Of a stretch of DNA of 64,000 nt, positions 11,383 to 22,196 are shown in pieces. The stretch is from positions 365,572-429,571 of the forward strand of contig NBAY01000038.1 in NCBI GenBank assembly GCA_002794775.1, read 5' to 3'. Numbering within the stretch: position 1 is the first letter of the stretch; each line of letters begins with the position of its first letter. Source of the stretch: Porodaedalea pini (Eukaryota; Basidiomycota; Agaricomycetes; Hymenochaetales; Hymenochaetaceae). A model generated the notes under the pieces. That model was given only the letters and a program-made list of their open reading frames with translations, searched no databases and was not told where the DNA came from. Both the position numbers and the translations under genes were made by a program.

Positions 11383-12925
11383 ATGGCCGCTGATCAGACA
11401 AACGGACACACTAATGGTGTCAACAAGCAACTCAAACGCGGGCCTCTCGTCTACAGCGGGAGCCTAGACACGTTCGAGTCATTTGATGTCACAACAGTCA
11501 TCGGACGCGAATTCCCTGATGTTCAGTTGACCGATCTCATGAAGTCCCCGGACGCGGACAGGCTCCTCAGGGACTTGGCGATAACAGGTGAGCTCTTCGC
11601 GCGGCTAAGCTGCCACTTGATATTCACGTTGCTCGAATTCTAGTCAGTCAGCGCGGCGTGGTGTTCTTCCGCAACCAGGATATCGATCTTGAAAGTCAGA
11701 AGGAGATTGCTCAGAGGCTTGGTGAACTGGCTGGCAAGCCAGATACGTCAAAGCTCCATGTCCATCCCTTTTTCAACTCACCGGACAATACTTCGCTCAA
11801 TGATCAAGGAGCAATGGATCCTCACGGTGGGCACCGGGGCCTTGGGATTCACAGCCGAATCTAAATTGTTCAATCATTAGTCTATGTCATCTCTTCAAAG
11901 AGCCAGGGAAAGCTGTACAAATCCTTGGCGCACATGCAATCGGCCGCACCAGCTTCGGCAGGATGGCACTCCGAGTGCATATTCTCTGACTCATGACGTA
12001 CTGTCCTTCGCTGACAAAAATTTATCAACAGCCTGACTTATGAGAACGTCCCATCGGATTATGCGTGTCTTAAGCTCACAAACACGCCGCCCACTGGAGG
12101 AGATACAGTGAGACTGGCCTCTACGCCTTGCAATTACGTAATGCGCTGAACTGGTTGTTTTTAATATAGTTGTGGGCGTCAGGCTACGAGGTTTACGACC
12201 GCATCTCGCCCTCCATGCGTGAATACCTCTCAACTCTGACCGCGAGACACGCCCAACCCGTCTTCAAACGTTCGGCTGACGCTGTCGGATTTTCAGTCGT
12301 CTCTCCGCGCGGCGCTCCAGAGAACGTCGGTGACGCGTGCGAGGTGTCCCACCCGGTCGTGCGCACGAACCCGGTTACAGGCTGGCGCAGCATTTATGCG
12401 GTCGGACTTCACTGTCGGGAGATTAACAACGTCACTACATACGAAAGCAATAAGATCATGGAATACTTTGAGTACCTGATTACGCAGTACGTGGCTCTTT
12501 GATTACATCGCTGACTTTGATCTGTGTTTACAAATTTATCTAGCAATCATGACCTGCAAGTACGATTTAGATGGAAGCCGAATGATGTCGCTATTTGGGA
12601 CAAGTGAGACTTTATATTTTTAGAATTACTTCTTGACTGATCTTACATTTCTCGGTGAACCATCCAGCCGCTCGGTCTATCACAGTGCAACGTCAGTTTT
12701 ACCCCTGCTCAACCCTTTCAGCTAGTCAAATAACTTCTATCCATAGCCGCGATCTAGTTGGTGATAGAGAAGGCCGACGGACCGCATCTGTCGGGGAGCG
12801 CCCATACTTCGACCCTGCGGTGCGTCCCGTCATTTTCCTTGCTAGCTCTCCTCTCAGAAATTCATGTCCCTCAGTCTACGTCGAGACGCGAGGCTCTGTC
12901 TAAAGGTATCGCTGCTTCGGCCTAA
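11383..12925 (+). CDS. TauD/TfdA-family 2-oxoglutarate-dependent dioxygenase, nine exons
   Basis: Members oxidise sulfonates such as taurine, or related acids, with Fe(II), 2-oxoglutarate and O2; the substrate cannot be read here. ATG 11383 has a good context (CACGCCATGG). Exons inferred: 11383-11587, 11644-11826, 11881-11974, 12032-12107, 12170-12486, 12544-12603, 12668-12691, 12747-12823 and 12858-12925. All introns are GT-AG, and together they give 1104 nt, an open frame of 367 residues, normal for the family. The iron triad is visible: His and Asp in GWHSD (joined across the 11975 intron) and the distal His in RSVYHSA; a 2-oxoglutarate Arg candidate lies in EGRRTASVGERPYFD. The C-terminus STSRREAL also fits. 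The weak point is the last intron (34 bp, 12824-12857), which could instead be a frameshift. It stands between copia and palindromic repeats, yet no stop is needed. Confidence 0.8.
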
Positions 12926-13187
12926 ACAACAGTGTGAGCCCAATAACAGAAATGAGATCGAGGGGATGATATTGTCCTTTCTCGCAGAACACTTTATGAC
13001 CATGTACTACAATGTATTGAGACCAGAAATTATGATTTCGACGAAAATGTAAATACAGAGGAATTTTGGAGCCCAGTTGTTGAAGTGAGTCCCTGATGAA
13101 GTCAAGACGCTATTACCGTCATGGACCGGTCCTTGAAACAGCACTTTTAATTTTAAATTTTACACCATTTTTTCACTGATTTTCTTA
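12926..13187. other. 3' flank of the dioxygenase gene
   Basis: No gene. Probably 3' UTR followed by T-rich sequence leading to the palindromic element. Confidence 0.4.
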
Positions 13188-14036
13188 CAGCCTTTTTCAT
13201 AAGTCCTGCGACACGTGCATGTCACATGAAGTGAGATGCATCAGAGCCAAAGTGTCAAAAAATTAGAATGAATGCCTATTTTCTCTGTGAATTCTGCACA
13301 GTACCTGCTCATTAAGTACTCAAAAAAAAGGCATGGTTCTCAGGAGAAGAAATACGTAAAATATGGAGCAATAAATTGACTGTGTAGGCAGGTGGAGATC
13401 AAACAAGTGCAGCTGGTCTGTTCTCTCACCCATTTCCACTGAGATTCAAAAATTATGGCTCCCCTACATCTACCTATAAAATTCTTTCCTGTGTCTGTAA
13501 ATTAAGTATATGACTATACCAACATCTCCTGAAAGTTTGAAGCCAATCCATTCAGTATTCATGGTCCAGCAGCAAGATTTGTGTTCCACTTCAAGCTCTT
13601 TCCACCCTCCTTTTCTCACAACAGGTCTTGCAGTGTAGAACACAAATCTTGCTGCTGGACCATGAATACTGAACGGATTGGCTTCAAACTTTCAGGAGAT
13701 GTTGGTATAGTCATATACTTAATTTACAGACACAGGAAAGAATTTTATAGGTAGATGTAGGGGAGCCATAATTTTTGAATCTCAGTGGAAATGAGTGAGA
13801 GAACAGACCAGCTGCACTTGTTTGATCTACACCCACCTACACAGTCAATTTATTGCTCCCTATTCTACATATTTCTTCTCCTGAGAACCGTGCCTTTTGT
13901 TTGAGTACTTAATGAGCAGGTACTGTGCAGAATTCACAGAGAAAATAGGCATTCATTCTAATTCTTCGACACTTTGGCTCTGATGCAGCTCACTTCACGT
14001 GACATGCACGTGTCACAGGACTTATGAAAATGGCTG
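13188..14036. mobile_element. 849-bp palindromic element, copy 1 (TA target)
   Basis: Two arms of about 400 bp (CAGCCTTTTTCATAAGTCC at 13188 and its complement ending GGCTG at 14036) flank a unique centre of about 45 bp near 13590-13635. TA dinucleotides abut both ends, as for Tc1/mariner-type insertions. Copy 2 at 54277-55125 has exactly the same length. There is no transposase, so it is non-autonomous. The right edge truncates element 3 a few bases further on. Confidence 0.8.
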
Positions 14037-14038
14037 TA

Positions 14039-14332
14039 ACCTGGACGTGGGTAATGCTGCGAGTACAGTCATTGACGTTGTTGTTAATTGTTATCTCCAT
14101 CACATCCTTCCGTCTGATCATCAACATCGCCGATGAACCTGTCCAATGTTAGCGTAACCCCAGATTGAACACACAACCAATCTCCATCCCCCCACTGTTG
14201 TCAACATAGATCTCACTGATGAACAATGATGGGCCCTCCCTGCATCAGCGCATTGGGATCCAGAGAGACCAGGCTATGTCACAACCAACAATAGTGGCAT
14301 CATATATGACATCTGGTGGGGTGAAATCCAGC
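14039..14332 (+). other. Element 3 leader, left part
   Basis: This is the reverse-oriented counterpart of element 2 sequence 23440-23730 (GGACGTGGGTAA, CGATGAACCTGTCCA, GACATCTGGTGGGGTGAAATCC), that is, untranslated sequence between the 5' LTR and gag. It is cut at 14332 by the LTR of element 1. Confidence 0.75.
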
Positions 14333-14818
14333 TGTTAGGCAGAAGTCTGGGTGGACCTCAGACTAGGCAACCTCAACATGCGGCACCTGATGGTGATGCA
14401 GACGTTGTCTGGGACGGGCTGTATCTCAAACGCGAAGTTCGGGCAGCGGGTTTACTCAGACTGGACGATGTGGAGGTAAGAGGATTAATACAAGTCTAAC
14501 TAATACAAGGGGGACGGGTCTCACCTGGACAATGTGGAGGTAAGAGGAAAAGCAGAACAGGGGGCTTCTGCGATTCCTCCTCCCTCTATGTAACGTTGTC
14601 CGTGGGATTGTATTATCTAAGTACTGTATAGTTTACATAACTAGAAATGGAATGAATGAAGGTTGGGTCGTACTAAGTGAGTGTGGGAATGATTGTGTAT
14701 GACATAAGAATGGGAAATGATTATGAAAGAAGGTTAAATATAATGGAAAGGAGTGGTTAAAAGAAAGGAAATGGTAAAAGGGAAAATAAAAGAAAAGGTA
14801 AAAGTTTGAGTCCTAACA
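14333..14818 (-). repeat. Element 1 3' LTR
   Basis: TGTTAGGCAG...GTCCTAACA on plus (TG...CA ends). It is followed at 14819 by TTACCCTCCCCTCAAGG, the complement of the polypurine tract. Same family as the element 2 LTR but diverged. Confidence 0.9.
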
Positions 14819-17800
14819 TTACCCTCCCCTCAAGGTTGGGTGTCCCGACCAACCAAGATCGAGGTCATCTGGTTCGGTGTCGACGAAGTGTGGGCAAAGT
14901 CGTTGGCAAGGAATGTCGAGTTTTCAAGGGGCGCCGGGATGTTTTCAATAGGATTCAGCGATCGCCTCCTTTGCGTTCTCGCCAAAGTCCATCTCGGGCT
15001 GCCAAGTCAGTTCATTGTAGCCAACCCACTTGACGAGGTACTGTAGCTTTCCTCGGTGCAGATGTGAGTCTAGAACTTCCTCGATCTCATACTCCTCCTC
15101 ATTGTTGACAATGTCAGGTGGTGGTGGTGCTGGTTGTTTCTGGCTCTCGAAGGATGGTTCGACGGTGGGCTTTAGCAGGGCCTCGTTGAAGACCAGGTGG
15201 ACCTTCTTCCATTGCTTGGGGAGCCTGAGTTTGTATGCACTAGCTCCCACCTTGTCAACGATCTTGAAGGGACCATACCATTTGTCAGCGAGTTTCTTTG
15301 TTGGCGAATCTGTGCTGATGTTTTTCCCGTCGAGGAAAACCTTGTCTCTAACCTTGTACTCCACCGAAGTCCCTGCTGTCTGGTTGTGGTAGCGCTTCAT
15401 GTCGTCCGCCGCCTTGACCAAGTTGTCCTTCACAACGTGATGAGTCTCCTTGATGTGCTTCGCGAATTCTTCCGCCGACATGTTGGCAGACGAGGTTTGT
15501 GTTGTGTCAAAGCTCAAGAGGTGACGTCCTGTGTTCGCATAGAAGGAGGACATTTTCGTCGCCGAGTGTTTGTGGTTGTTGTATGCAAACTCCACAAGGG
15601 GGAGCCAGTCCTTCCAGTCCGATTGACGATGGTTAACGAAGAGTCGAAGGTACTGTTCAAGCTCCTGGTTAACACGTTCCATTTGACCATCTGTCTGTGG
15701 GTGATACGCCATCGATGGGTTGCCTTCGATGTGTAGGAGTTTGTACAGTTCCTTCATCATCAATGCGTCGAACTGCGTGCCTTGGTCATGGATGATCTTT
15801 TTTGGCAAGCCGTGGAGGCAGAAGACGTGGTCATGGTACAGCTGAGCCATGCCTTCCGCTGACAACTTTGTCGTCGTCGGGATAGCGTGCATCTGTTTTG
15901 AGAACCTATCAATGAAGACACAGATTGCGTTGTGCCCCTTGGAGTCCGGGAGCTCTCCGATGAGGTTGACTGTGACGATTTCCCAGGGGCCTTCAGGGAC
16001 TGCATTTGGGTGGAGTGGCCTTGACCTCGATGCCCTCAGAGCTTTTGTTCGCTGACAGCGATCACACCCTCAGACATATGCTCAGACGTCGGAGAACATC
16101 GACGTCCACCAGAAGTCTCGACGGACAAGCTCCACCATTTTCGATGCTCCTGGGTGTCCAGCCAGTACCGAGTTGTGACATTCCCGCAATACGACCTCCT
16201 TCATCGTCGACAGCATGTACACCTTGCCTCTCATCTGCCACAACCTGGCGACTTCCATCATACCCGTCGGCCTCTCCAACCCATCCTGCACCCTCTGCGT
16301 GTCACCCACTCATTCCAACACCTCATCACGCAATGTTCGCACCACCCCGTGGTTCAACCACTTCTCCTTGATGAACATGACGCCCTCATTGTCATCCTTG
16401 CCTTGGTCATACCCAGCCTTGTGCGACAGCAGGTTGGCCTTGCCCATTGTCTTTCCTGACTTATACTCAAGGTAGAAGTTGAATTCTTTGAGTTCAGTCC
16501 GCCAGCAAGCTTGACAATAGCTCAGCTTCTGCGCTGATCAAAAATAGGTGAGGTTAGCATGGTCGGACCAGATTTCAATCTTGTGTCAGGCGCCGAGGAG
16601 GTATTGTCGCCACTCCTTGAGCACCGAAACTATTGCGAGCATCTCCTTATCATAGATCTCGTAGTTTCATTCCACGGGTAGGAGTGCTTCTGACCTGTAG
16701 GCCACCACCCTCCACTTGCCCTCCTGCTTCTGCAACAACACGCCACCAAGCGCAAAGTTTGACAAGTCCGCTTCTACATGGAAAGGGCCCTTGTCGTTGG
16801 CAATAGCCAGGACTGGAGGTGAGCAGAGATGTCGTCTCAGCTCCTCGAATGCTTCCTGCTGTTCAGTCTCCCATACCCAGTCCTTCTTGCCCATCAGCGA
16901 GGTCAGTGGGTGGACTACCTTGCTGTAGTCCTTGATGAACTGTTGCAGCCAGTTGCCCATGCCGAGGAATTGTTGCAGCTGTTTGAGGTTTCGTGGGACT
17001 GGCCAGTCTGCGATCGCCTCTGTCTTCGCCAGGTCAGCCCTGATTTTGCCATTGCCGATGATGTGGCTGAGGTATTTCACGGTCTTGGCATCAAACTTGC
17101 ATTTTTCTGGCTTCAGGTACAGGCCGTTCTCTCACAAGATCTGAAGGACGCACCTTGATGTCTCGATATGCTCCTCAAGAGTTTGTGAAAGAATGAGGAT
17201 GTTGTCGAGATAGACGATGACCAGGTTATTGTAGATTAGTCCCTTAAAGATGTGGTTGATGAAGGCTTGGAATGTTGCCAGTGCATTGCAAAGACCAAAG
17301 AACATGACCGTCGGTTCAAAGAGACCCATATTCGTGTGAAAGGCTGCCTTCCACTCATCGCCTTTGTGGATCCGGATGTTGTAGTATCCCCAGCGAAGGT
17401 CAAGCTTAGTGATGTACTTTGCTTTCTTGACCTTGTCAATGAGTTCGTCGATAAGAGAGAGGGGATACTTGTTCTTGATTGTACCGTCATTGAGCTTATG
17501 GTAATCCTGGATCGGGCATAGTGACTTGTCGGCCTTCTTGATGAAGAAGAAGGGCAATGCCATGGGCGATATTGATCGTCGGATACGACCAGACTTCAAG
17601 TTCTTGTCGAGGAAGTCCTTTAGCGATTGTTGCTCAGTTGGTGTGAGTGGATAGATCTTGCAATCGCTAGGTTTGAAGTCGGGTTTCAAGTTGATGATGT
17701 GGTCCCAGGGTCGATGTTCTGGCAGCTTCTCGAAGCCTTTCTCGCTGAAGACGTTGGCGTAGTCGTTGAGGTATGCGGGCCAGGATGTCTTGTCCATTCG

Positions 17801-18122
17801 CACCTCTCTCACCCTCCTCATCTCTTCCACGGCCTTTTCCACCTTCCACACGTCTTCTTCCACAACCCTCTCGACCGCACATTTGCTTGGACAGTGGGTG
17901 AAGTTGAGTGTACCCGTCTTCCAGTTGACCTCAGGATTGTGACGTCGAAGCCAGTCATACCCTAGGAATATGTTAGACAATGCCAGCGAGGTTACCGCAA
18001 GGACGATCCGTTCCATATGGTGGCCGATTGTAAGTTCAACGTCGACGTACTTCTCGATCAACCCGGCCTCGTTGTGCGTACCGTCAGCATTGAGCACCGC
18101 AAGGGGTTGGATATAATGTTTT
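14819..18122 (-). pseudogene. Element 1 pol, 3' portion (RT-RNase H-integrase-chromodomain)
   Basis: A single minus frame carries the tail of protease, reverse transcriptase (YLDN at the active-site position at 17213-17202, where element 2 has YLDD), RNase H, integrase and chromodomain (EYEIEEVLDSHLHRGKLQYL near 15050). Stops interrupt at about 16060-16075, 16310, 16540, 16670 and 17130. Most correspond to CGA in element 2 now read as TGA (for example the two stops around AYV before GCDRCQR). The second Asp of the RT motif is Asn, a G-to-A change. The 5' part of this pol is at 24379-24720, beyond element 2. Confidence 0.85.
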
Positions 18123-18545
18123 TGTTAGGCGGAAGCCCGGGAGACGGCTCGGACTGGGCAGGCCTCGGCTGACTGTCGTCTGGGACGTGCTATACTCGAG
18201 CGTAGACTCGGGACACGCTTACTCAGGCTAGGTCGACGCGGAGGTAAGAGGATTAATACAAGACTAGACTAATACAAGGGGGACGAGTCTCACCTAGGTC
18301 GACGCGGAGGTAAGAGGAAAAGCAGAACAAGGAGTTCATGCGATTCCTGAGACCTTATATAGCGACGACCGTGAGACTATATTACCTAACATTACATAAC
18401 GAGTGGGAATGGAACGAATGAAGGTCGTGTAGAGGGAGTGTGGGAAGTGATTGGAAAGATGACTAAAGATAATGAAAAGGAGCAATTAACAGAAACGAAA
18501 AAGGAAAAGGGGAAATAAAGAAAAGGGGAAGTTCGAGTCCTGACA
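18123..18545 (-). repeat. Element 2 3' LTR
   Basis: TGTTAGGCGG...GTCCTGACA, 423 bp. It contains on minus a TATATAAGG box (18353-18361) and downstream GTTCTGCTTTT (18318-18328). The phrase AGGTCGACGCGGAGGTAAGAGGA occurs twice inside the LTR. Confidence 0.95.
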
Positions 18546-21500
18546 TTACCCCCCCCTCAAGGTTGGGCGTCCCGACCAACCAAGATCGCGGTCGTTTGGC
18601 TCGGTGTCGACGAAGAGCGGACGGAGTCGTGAGCGAGGGATATCGAGTTTGCGGGGAGCACCGGGGTGTTTGAGGTAGAATTCAGCAATTGCCTCCTTTG
18701 CGTTCTCGCCGAAGTCCGTCTCCGGTTGCCAGGTCGGTTCGTTGTACCCGACCCACTTGACGAGGTACTGTAGTTTACCTCGGTGCAGACGTGAGTCAAT
18801 GACCTCTTCAACCTCGTATTCCTCTTCGTTGTCGACGATTTCCGGTGGTGGCGGTGGCGGTAGCTTCTGGCTCTCAAACGACGGTTCAACGGCGGGTTTC
18901 AACAGGGCTTCATTGAAGACAGGGTGGACCTTTTTCCATCGCTTCGGGAGTTTGAGCTTGTACGCGCTCGCTCCTACCTTGTCGACGACGTCAAAGGGGC
19001 CGTACCATTTGTCTGCAAGTTTCTTTGTCGGCGAGTCCGTACTGATGTTTCGCCCGTCAAGGAAGACCTTGTCGCCAGCCTTGTATTCCACCGATGCTCC
19101 TGCCGTCCGGTCATGGTAGCGTTTCATGTCTTCTGCTGCCTTGACCAGATTGTCCCTTGCCGCGCGATGGGTCTCCTTGATGTGCTTCGCGAATTCTTCT
19201 GCCGACATGTTGGTAGAGGAAGTTCGTACGGCGTCGAAGCTCCTAGGGTGACGTCCAGTGTTCGCGTAGAAGGGTGACATCTTCGTCGCCGAGTGTTCTC
19301 GGTTGTTGTAGGCGAACTCTGCGAGAGGGAGCCAGTCTTTCCAGTCTGACTGCCGATGGTCAACGAAGAGCCGGAGGTACTGTTCGAGCTCTTGGTTGAC
19401 GCGTTCCGTCTGACCGTCCGTTTGCGGGTGATACGCCGTCGACGGGTTGCCTTCGATGTGTAGGAGTTTGTACAGCTCCCTCATCATTGATGCGTCAAAC
19501 TGCGTGCCTCGGTCATGGATGATCTTTTTTGGCAAGCCATGGAGACGGAAGACGTGGTCGCGGTACAGTTGAGCCATGCCTTCCGCTGACAATTTTGTCG
19601 TCGTCGGGATCGCGTGCATCTGTTTCGAGAACCTATCGACGAAAACGCAGATTGCGTTGTGCCCCTTGGAGTCCGGGAGTTCTCCGATGAGGTCGACCGT
19701 GACAATTTCCCAGGGACCTTCAGGGACCGCGTTTGGATGAAGTGGCCTCGACCTTGATGCCCTCAGAGCCTTCGTTCGTTGGCAGCGGTCACATCCTCGG
19801 ACGTATGCTCGGACATCGGAGAACATCGACGCCCACCAGAAGTCTCGACGTACCAGTTCGACCGTCTTCGACGATCCCGGATGTCCTGCCAGGGTCGAGT
19901 CGTGGCACTCCCTCAACACCGCTTCCTTCATCGTCGACGGCACGTACACCTTGCCTTTCATTCGCCACAACCCGTCGACTTCTACCATATTCGTCAGCCT
20001 TTCCGACTCGTCTTGTGCCCTCTGCGCTTCACCCACTCGTTCCAACACTTCATCCCGCGACGTCCTCACTATTCCACGATTCAACCACTTTTCCTTGATG
20101 AAGACGATGCCGTCGTTGTCATCCTGGCCCTTGTCGTAACCTGCCTTGCGCGATAATAGGTCCGCCTTGCCCATCGTCTTCCCCGACTTGTGTTCGAGGT
20201 GGAAGTCAAACTCTTCGAGTTCGGTTCGCCAGCGGGCTTGACGGTAGCTCAGCTTCTGCGCTGACCTGAAGTAGGTGAGGTTAGCGTGGTCGGACCAGAT
20301 TTCGATCGTGTGGCGAGCGCCGAGGAGGTATTGTCGCCATTCCTTGAGCGCCGAAACGATCGCGAGCATCTCCTTGTCGTAGATCTCGTAGTTTCGTTCA
20401 GCGGGTAGGAGCGCTTCTGACCTATAGGCAATCACCCTCCACTTCCCTTCCTGTTTTTGCAACAACACACCGCCGAGCGCAAAGTTTGACGAGTCCGCTT
20501 CTACGCGGAAAGGACCCTCGTCGTTGGCGATGGCTAGGACTGGAGGTGAGCAGAGACGTCGTCTCAGCTCCTCGAACGCTTCCTGCTGTTCGGTCTCCCA
20601 TACCCAGTCCTTCTTGCCCGTTAACGACGTCAGCGGATGGACCACCTTACTGTAGTCCTTGATGAACCGTCGTAGCCAGTTACCCATGCCGAGGAATTGT
20701 TGTAGCTGTTTCAGGTTTCGTGGGACCGGCCAGTTCGCAATCGCCTCCGTCTTTGCTGGGTCAGCCTTGATCTCGCCATTACCGATGATGTGGCCGAGGT
20801 ATTTGACGACCTTGGCGTCAAATTCGCACTTCTCCGGCTTCAGGTACAGGCCATTCTCTTGCAGGATCTGAAGGACACGTCTCGACGTGTCTATATGTTC
20901 CTCAATGGTCTCCGAGAGGATCAATATGTCGTCGAGGTATACGATGATCAGGTTAGCGTAAATCAGTTCCTTGAAGATGTGATTGACAAAAGCCTGGAAC
21001 GTTGCCGGGGCGTTGCAGAGACCAAAGAACATGACCGTCGGTTCGAAGAGGCCCATGTTTGTGCGAAACGCTGCTTTCCATTCGTCACCCTCGCGGATCC
21101 GGATATTGTAGTACCCCCAGCGAAGGTCAAGCTTAGTGATGTACTTCGCTTTCTTGACCTTGTCGACGAGTTCGTCAATGAGAGGGAGGGGATACTTGTT
21201 CTTGATCATACCGTCATTGAGCTTACGGTAATCCTGGATCGGGCGTAGCGATTTGTCGGCCTTCTTAATGAAGAAGAAGGGCGACACCATGGGCGATATC
21301 GACCGTCGAATGCGACCCGACTTCACGTTTTCATCGAGGAAGTCCTTGAGTGACTGTTGCTCTGTTGGCGTGAGCGGGTAGATTTTACAGTCACTTGGTT
21401 TGAAGTCGGGCTTCAAGTCGATGACGTGGTCCCACGGTCGGTGTTCCGGTAGCTTTTCGAAGCCTTTTTCGCTAAAGACGTCGGCGTAGTCGTTGAGGTA

Positions 21501-22189
21501 TGCGGGCCAGGACTCCTTGTCCATTCGCACCTCTCTCACCCTCCTCGTCTCCTCTGCTGCTCTCCACACCCTCCGCATACCTTCCTCGTCGTCCTTCTCT
21601 ACCACGCATTCACCTGGACAGCGAGTAAAGTCGAGTGTCCCCGTCTTCCAGTTGACCTCTGGATTGTGTCGTCGAAGCCAGTTGTACCCCAGGAAGATGT
21701 TAGAAGACGCCAATGAGGTTACTGCCAGGACGATCTGTTCCTTATGATGACCGATCGTGAGTTCAACGTCAACGTATTCCTCGATCAACCCAGCTTCGTT
21801 GTGCGTGCCGTCGGCATTGAGCACCGCAAGGGGTCGGATATACCGCTTCGTCTCTAGCCCATACCGTTCGATGAACCTCACGTCGATGCACGATCCTGTA
21901 CATCCCGAGTCCACGAGTGCGTGAGCGTCTACCTCCCTCACTTCACCTTTCACACTGTGTCCGACGTTCAGGAGAAGGTCCAGCTGGCGTCCGCCAGTTC
22001 CTCTCATGAACAACTGCTCGTACCCTTCACTTCTTTTCACACCGGTGGGGACTTCATACTCCGGAAAACCATCGACGTCGTTCGCATCTACGTGTTGTAC
22101 AGACGGTTGGTTATATTTTAACGAGTCCGGATTCAAAGTCCCTTGTTCTTCCCGGTCAGTCGCCCCGATGGCTACGCCTGACCACTCGC
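18546..22189 (-). CDS. pol: Element 2 Pol polyprotein (protease, RT, RNase H, integrase, chromodomain)
   Basis: The frame runs from the frameshift site to a TAA that directly abuts the LTR; the polypurine tract encodes the last residues (LRGG). Numbering from the TTG at 22136 (1196 residues): aspartic protease DSG at 76-78; RT with TKLDL near 334 and YLDD at 400-403; RNase H Asp/Glu/Asp/Asp candidates at 548, 589, 616 and 659; integrase HHCC zinc finger at His745, His752, Cys782 and Cys785; catalytic Asp815, Asp875 and Glu911 (35-residue spacing); chromodomain near 1095-1150 (EVEEVIDSRLHRGKLQYLVK). It copies the RNA into cDNA and inserts it; the chromodomain usually steers insertion to marked chromatin. 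There is no ATG at the head and the frame is open upstream into gag, so it is made as Gag-Pol. Likely functional. Confidence 0.93.
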
Positions 22190-22196
22190 AAAACCC
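22153..22196 (-). promoter_or_regulatory. Element 2 -1 frameshift signal (GGGTTTT plus stem-loop)
   Basis: On minus, the gag codons CAG-GGT-TTT contain G-GGT-TTT at 22196-22190, eight codons before the gag stop TAG. Slipping -1 leads straight into the open pol frame (TGC GAG TGG ...). After a 5-nt spacer, TGGTCAG (22184-22178) can pair with CTGACCG (22159-22153). The heptamer fits the X-XXY-YYZ rule. Confidence 0.75.

Noticed and set aside
14806..15736. Plus-strand genes over element 1 chromodomain
   Set aside because: Antisense to recognisable Pol sequence with no feature of their own.
16050..16680. Classical Neurospora-type RIP
   Set aside because: RIP targets CpA on both strands. The stops compared here fit CpG decay better, though a full dinucleotide count was not possible by eye.
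18742..21248. Plus-strand open frames opposite element 2 pol
   Set aside because: They are shadows of a GC-rich coding strand; they match no family and lack spacing or start context. The element 5 antisense gene differs in not overlapping pol.
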